Source of the DNA: an uncultured Lachnospiraceae bacterium
Lineage (GTDB): Bacteria > Bacillota > Clostridia > Lachnospirales > Lachnospiraceae
Length of the DNA stretch: 14,172 bases
Reading direction: 5' to 3'
Assembly (NCBI GenBank): GCA_900555195.1
Contig: USKC01000047.1
Location: 1-14,172, forward strand
This document shows positions 13,121-14,172 of this stretch, in pieces (position 1 is the stretch's first letter; every line of letters begins with the position of its first letter). The notes under the pieces were generated by a model. It made no database searches. It was given only the letters and a program-made list of their open reading frames with translations, and was not told the DNA's origin. The position numbers and the translations under genes were made by a program.

Positions 13121-14172
13121 ATGGAGTGGATGGCAAAATGGATCAAACCTGCCCAGGACATGGGGGATGTATGTCCGGTGTATGTGAAGGATTTTCCGGG
13201 CGGGAAAGACGTGGCGAAGGCTGTGCTGTATATCACGGCGATGGGCGTCTATGAGGCCAGGATGAACGGACAGAGAGTGGGAAAGTTCGTTCTGGCACCT
13301 GGCTGGACTTCCTATGAGACGCGGCATCAGTATCAATGCTATGACGTGACGCCGCTTCTGGGAAAAGGGGATAACCGTCTGGAAGTGATCGTCGGAAAGG
13401 GATGGTACAGAAGCCCGATCCCAGGATGGCTGAAGGACGAAGAGAGGGAAGCGCGCAGCAAGATGCCTGCAGGCCTGATCGCACAGCTGTCTGTGGAATA
13501 TGCGGACGGGAAAACGGAAGTGTTCGGAACGGATGAAAGCTGGCTTGCAGGGGAAAGCCAGGTGCGCTTCAGCGAGATCTATGACGGAGAAACCTATGAC
13601 GCCGGTTTTGTGACGAAGGACTACCTGAATGCAGAATGCTTTGAGAAGGGGACGGATAACCTGATCCCGCAGCAGGGCGAGGAGATACGCGAGATGGAGA
13701 CGGTCGCGGCGGTATCCGTATTCCAGGCTCCAAATGGGGAGACGGTGGTGGATTTCGGCCAGGAAGTGACCGGTTATGTACAGTTTTGTGTGAATGCACA
13801 TGCCGGGGAGATGGTGGAGATTTCCCACGGAGAGGTGCTGGATAAGGAAGGGAATTTCTACAATGCCAATTACCGCGCCGCGAAGGCGAAGATAACCTAT
13901 ACCTGTAAGGAAGGGGAACAGACCTGGCATCCGCAGCTGACCTTTTTCGGATTCCGCTATATCAGGCTGGACAAGTTCCCGGGGACGCCCAGGCCGGAAC
14001 AGTTTGCGGCGATCGCCGTGCACTCCGATATGAAGCGGACTGGCTGGCTGGAGTGCTCCAATCCCCTTTTGAATCAACTGTTTTCCAACATTCTCTGGGG
14101 ACAGAGGGGGAATTTTCTGGATGTGCCCACAGACTGCCCGCAAAGAGATGAACGGATGGGATGGACCGGAGA
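13121..14172 (+). CDS. Alpha-L-rhamnosidase, GH78 (5' part, runs off the window)
   Basis: The frame is open from the ATG at 13121 to the window end, giving 350 codons. GGAGG seven bases upstream supports the start. The N-terminal rhamnosidase domain is clear: MGVYEARMNG (41-50), LAPGWTSYETR (58-68) and YDVTPLLGKGDNRLEVIVG (74-92). VDFGQEVTGYV (210-220), SHGEVLD (235-241) and FFGFRYIRL (275-283) mark the concanavalin-like domain. The catalytic (alpha/alpha)6-barrel begins with DVPTDCPQRDERMGWTG (334-350), which includes the conserved acidic active-site motif. No signal peptide is seen, so the enzyme is probably cytoplasmic and acts on imported rhamnosides. It removes terminal alpha-L-rhamnose from plant or microbial glycans. 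The rest of the gene is outside the window; nothing seen is broken. Confidence 0.93.
   Translation, partial: MEWMAKWIKPAQDMGDVCPVYVKDFPGGKDVAKAVLYITAMGVYEARMNGQRVGKFVLAPGWTSYETRHQYQCYDVTPLLGKGDNRLEVIVGKGWYRSPIPGWLKDEEREARSKMPAGLIAQLSVEYADGKTEVFGTDESWLAGESQVRFSEIYDGETYDAGFVTKDYLNAECFEKGTDNLIPQQGEEIREMETVAAVSVFQAPNGETVVDFGQEVTGYVQFCVNAHAGEMVEISHGEVLDKEGNFYNANYRAAKAKITYTCKEGEQTWHPQLTFFGFRYIRLDKFPGTPRPEQFAAIAVHSDMKRTGWLECSNPLLNQLFSNILWGQRGNFLDVPTDCPQRDERMGWTG

Noticed and set aside
12509..14143. A 544-codon open frame on the minus strand across the AraC and GH78 genes
   Set aside because: It lies antisense to two genes with clear family motifs, has no ribosome site or recognisable domain, and is rich in His, Arg, Pro and Ser as expected of a shadow of GC-rich coding sequence.

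Overview
The window looks like a chromosomal segment of a GC-rich Clostridia, most likely a Lachnospiraceae-type Firmicute. This is inferred from AGGAGG-type ribosome sites, consensus sigma-A promoters, a class 1B pyrK-pyrD pair, a DUF3794 (SPOCS)/LysM protein, and the ispE-GntR and murI-DUF1934 neighbours. No rRNA, tRNA, CRISPR array, transposase or integrase was found.

Layout. Positions 1-164 hold the 3' end of an unidentified gene, followed by an orphan lipoprotein gene (205-963). Convergent with it is an AT-rich two-gene module on the minus strand (957-2865): an AAA/OLD-like ATPase and a small TOPRIM/RloB-like protein, the architecture of AbiL/RloAB-type anti-phage abortive-infection systems. 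It has its own promoter at 2901-2929. This is the most interesting gene content in the window.

Next comes a pyrimidine cluster. pyrC (3186-4451) has a strong promoter whose -10 box lies inside an 11-bp inverted repeat. A 170-nt structured gap leads to pyrK (4634-5416), whose stop overlaps the pyrD start (5413-6321) by four bases. A terminator-like hairpin follows, and its 3' arm is also the ribosome binding site of a DUF3794/LysM gene (6384-7943).

A non-coding gap (7944-8271) contains a roughly 29-bp inverted repeat and then a near-perfect promoter for ispE (8272-9150) and a GntR/FadR-type regulator (9162-9851). Another non-coding gap (9852-10139) holds a run of hairpins. It precedes a small membrane-anchored protein (10140-10475), which overlaps murI (10432-11262); a DUF1934 protein (11330-11773) follows, and a rho-independent terminator closes the unit.

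The last block is a sugar-utilisation locus: an AraC-family regulator (11990-13084) with its own promoter, then the first 350 codons of a GH78 alpha-L-rhamnosidase (13121 to the window end).

The housekeeping genes cover UMP synthesis, isoprenoid precursors and D-glutamate for peptidoglycan. The accessory content is the defence-like pair and the rhamnosidase locus. The intergenic regions are unusually rich in hairpins, several capped by C-GAA-G loops.
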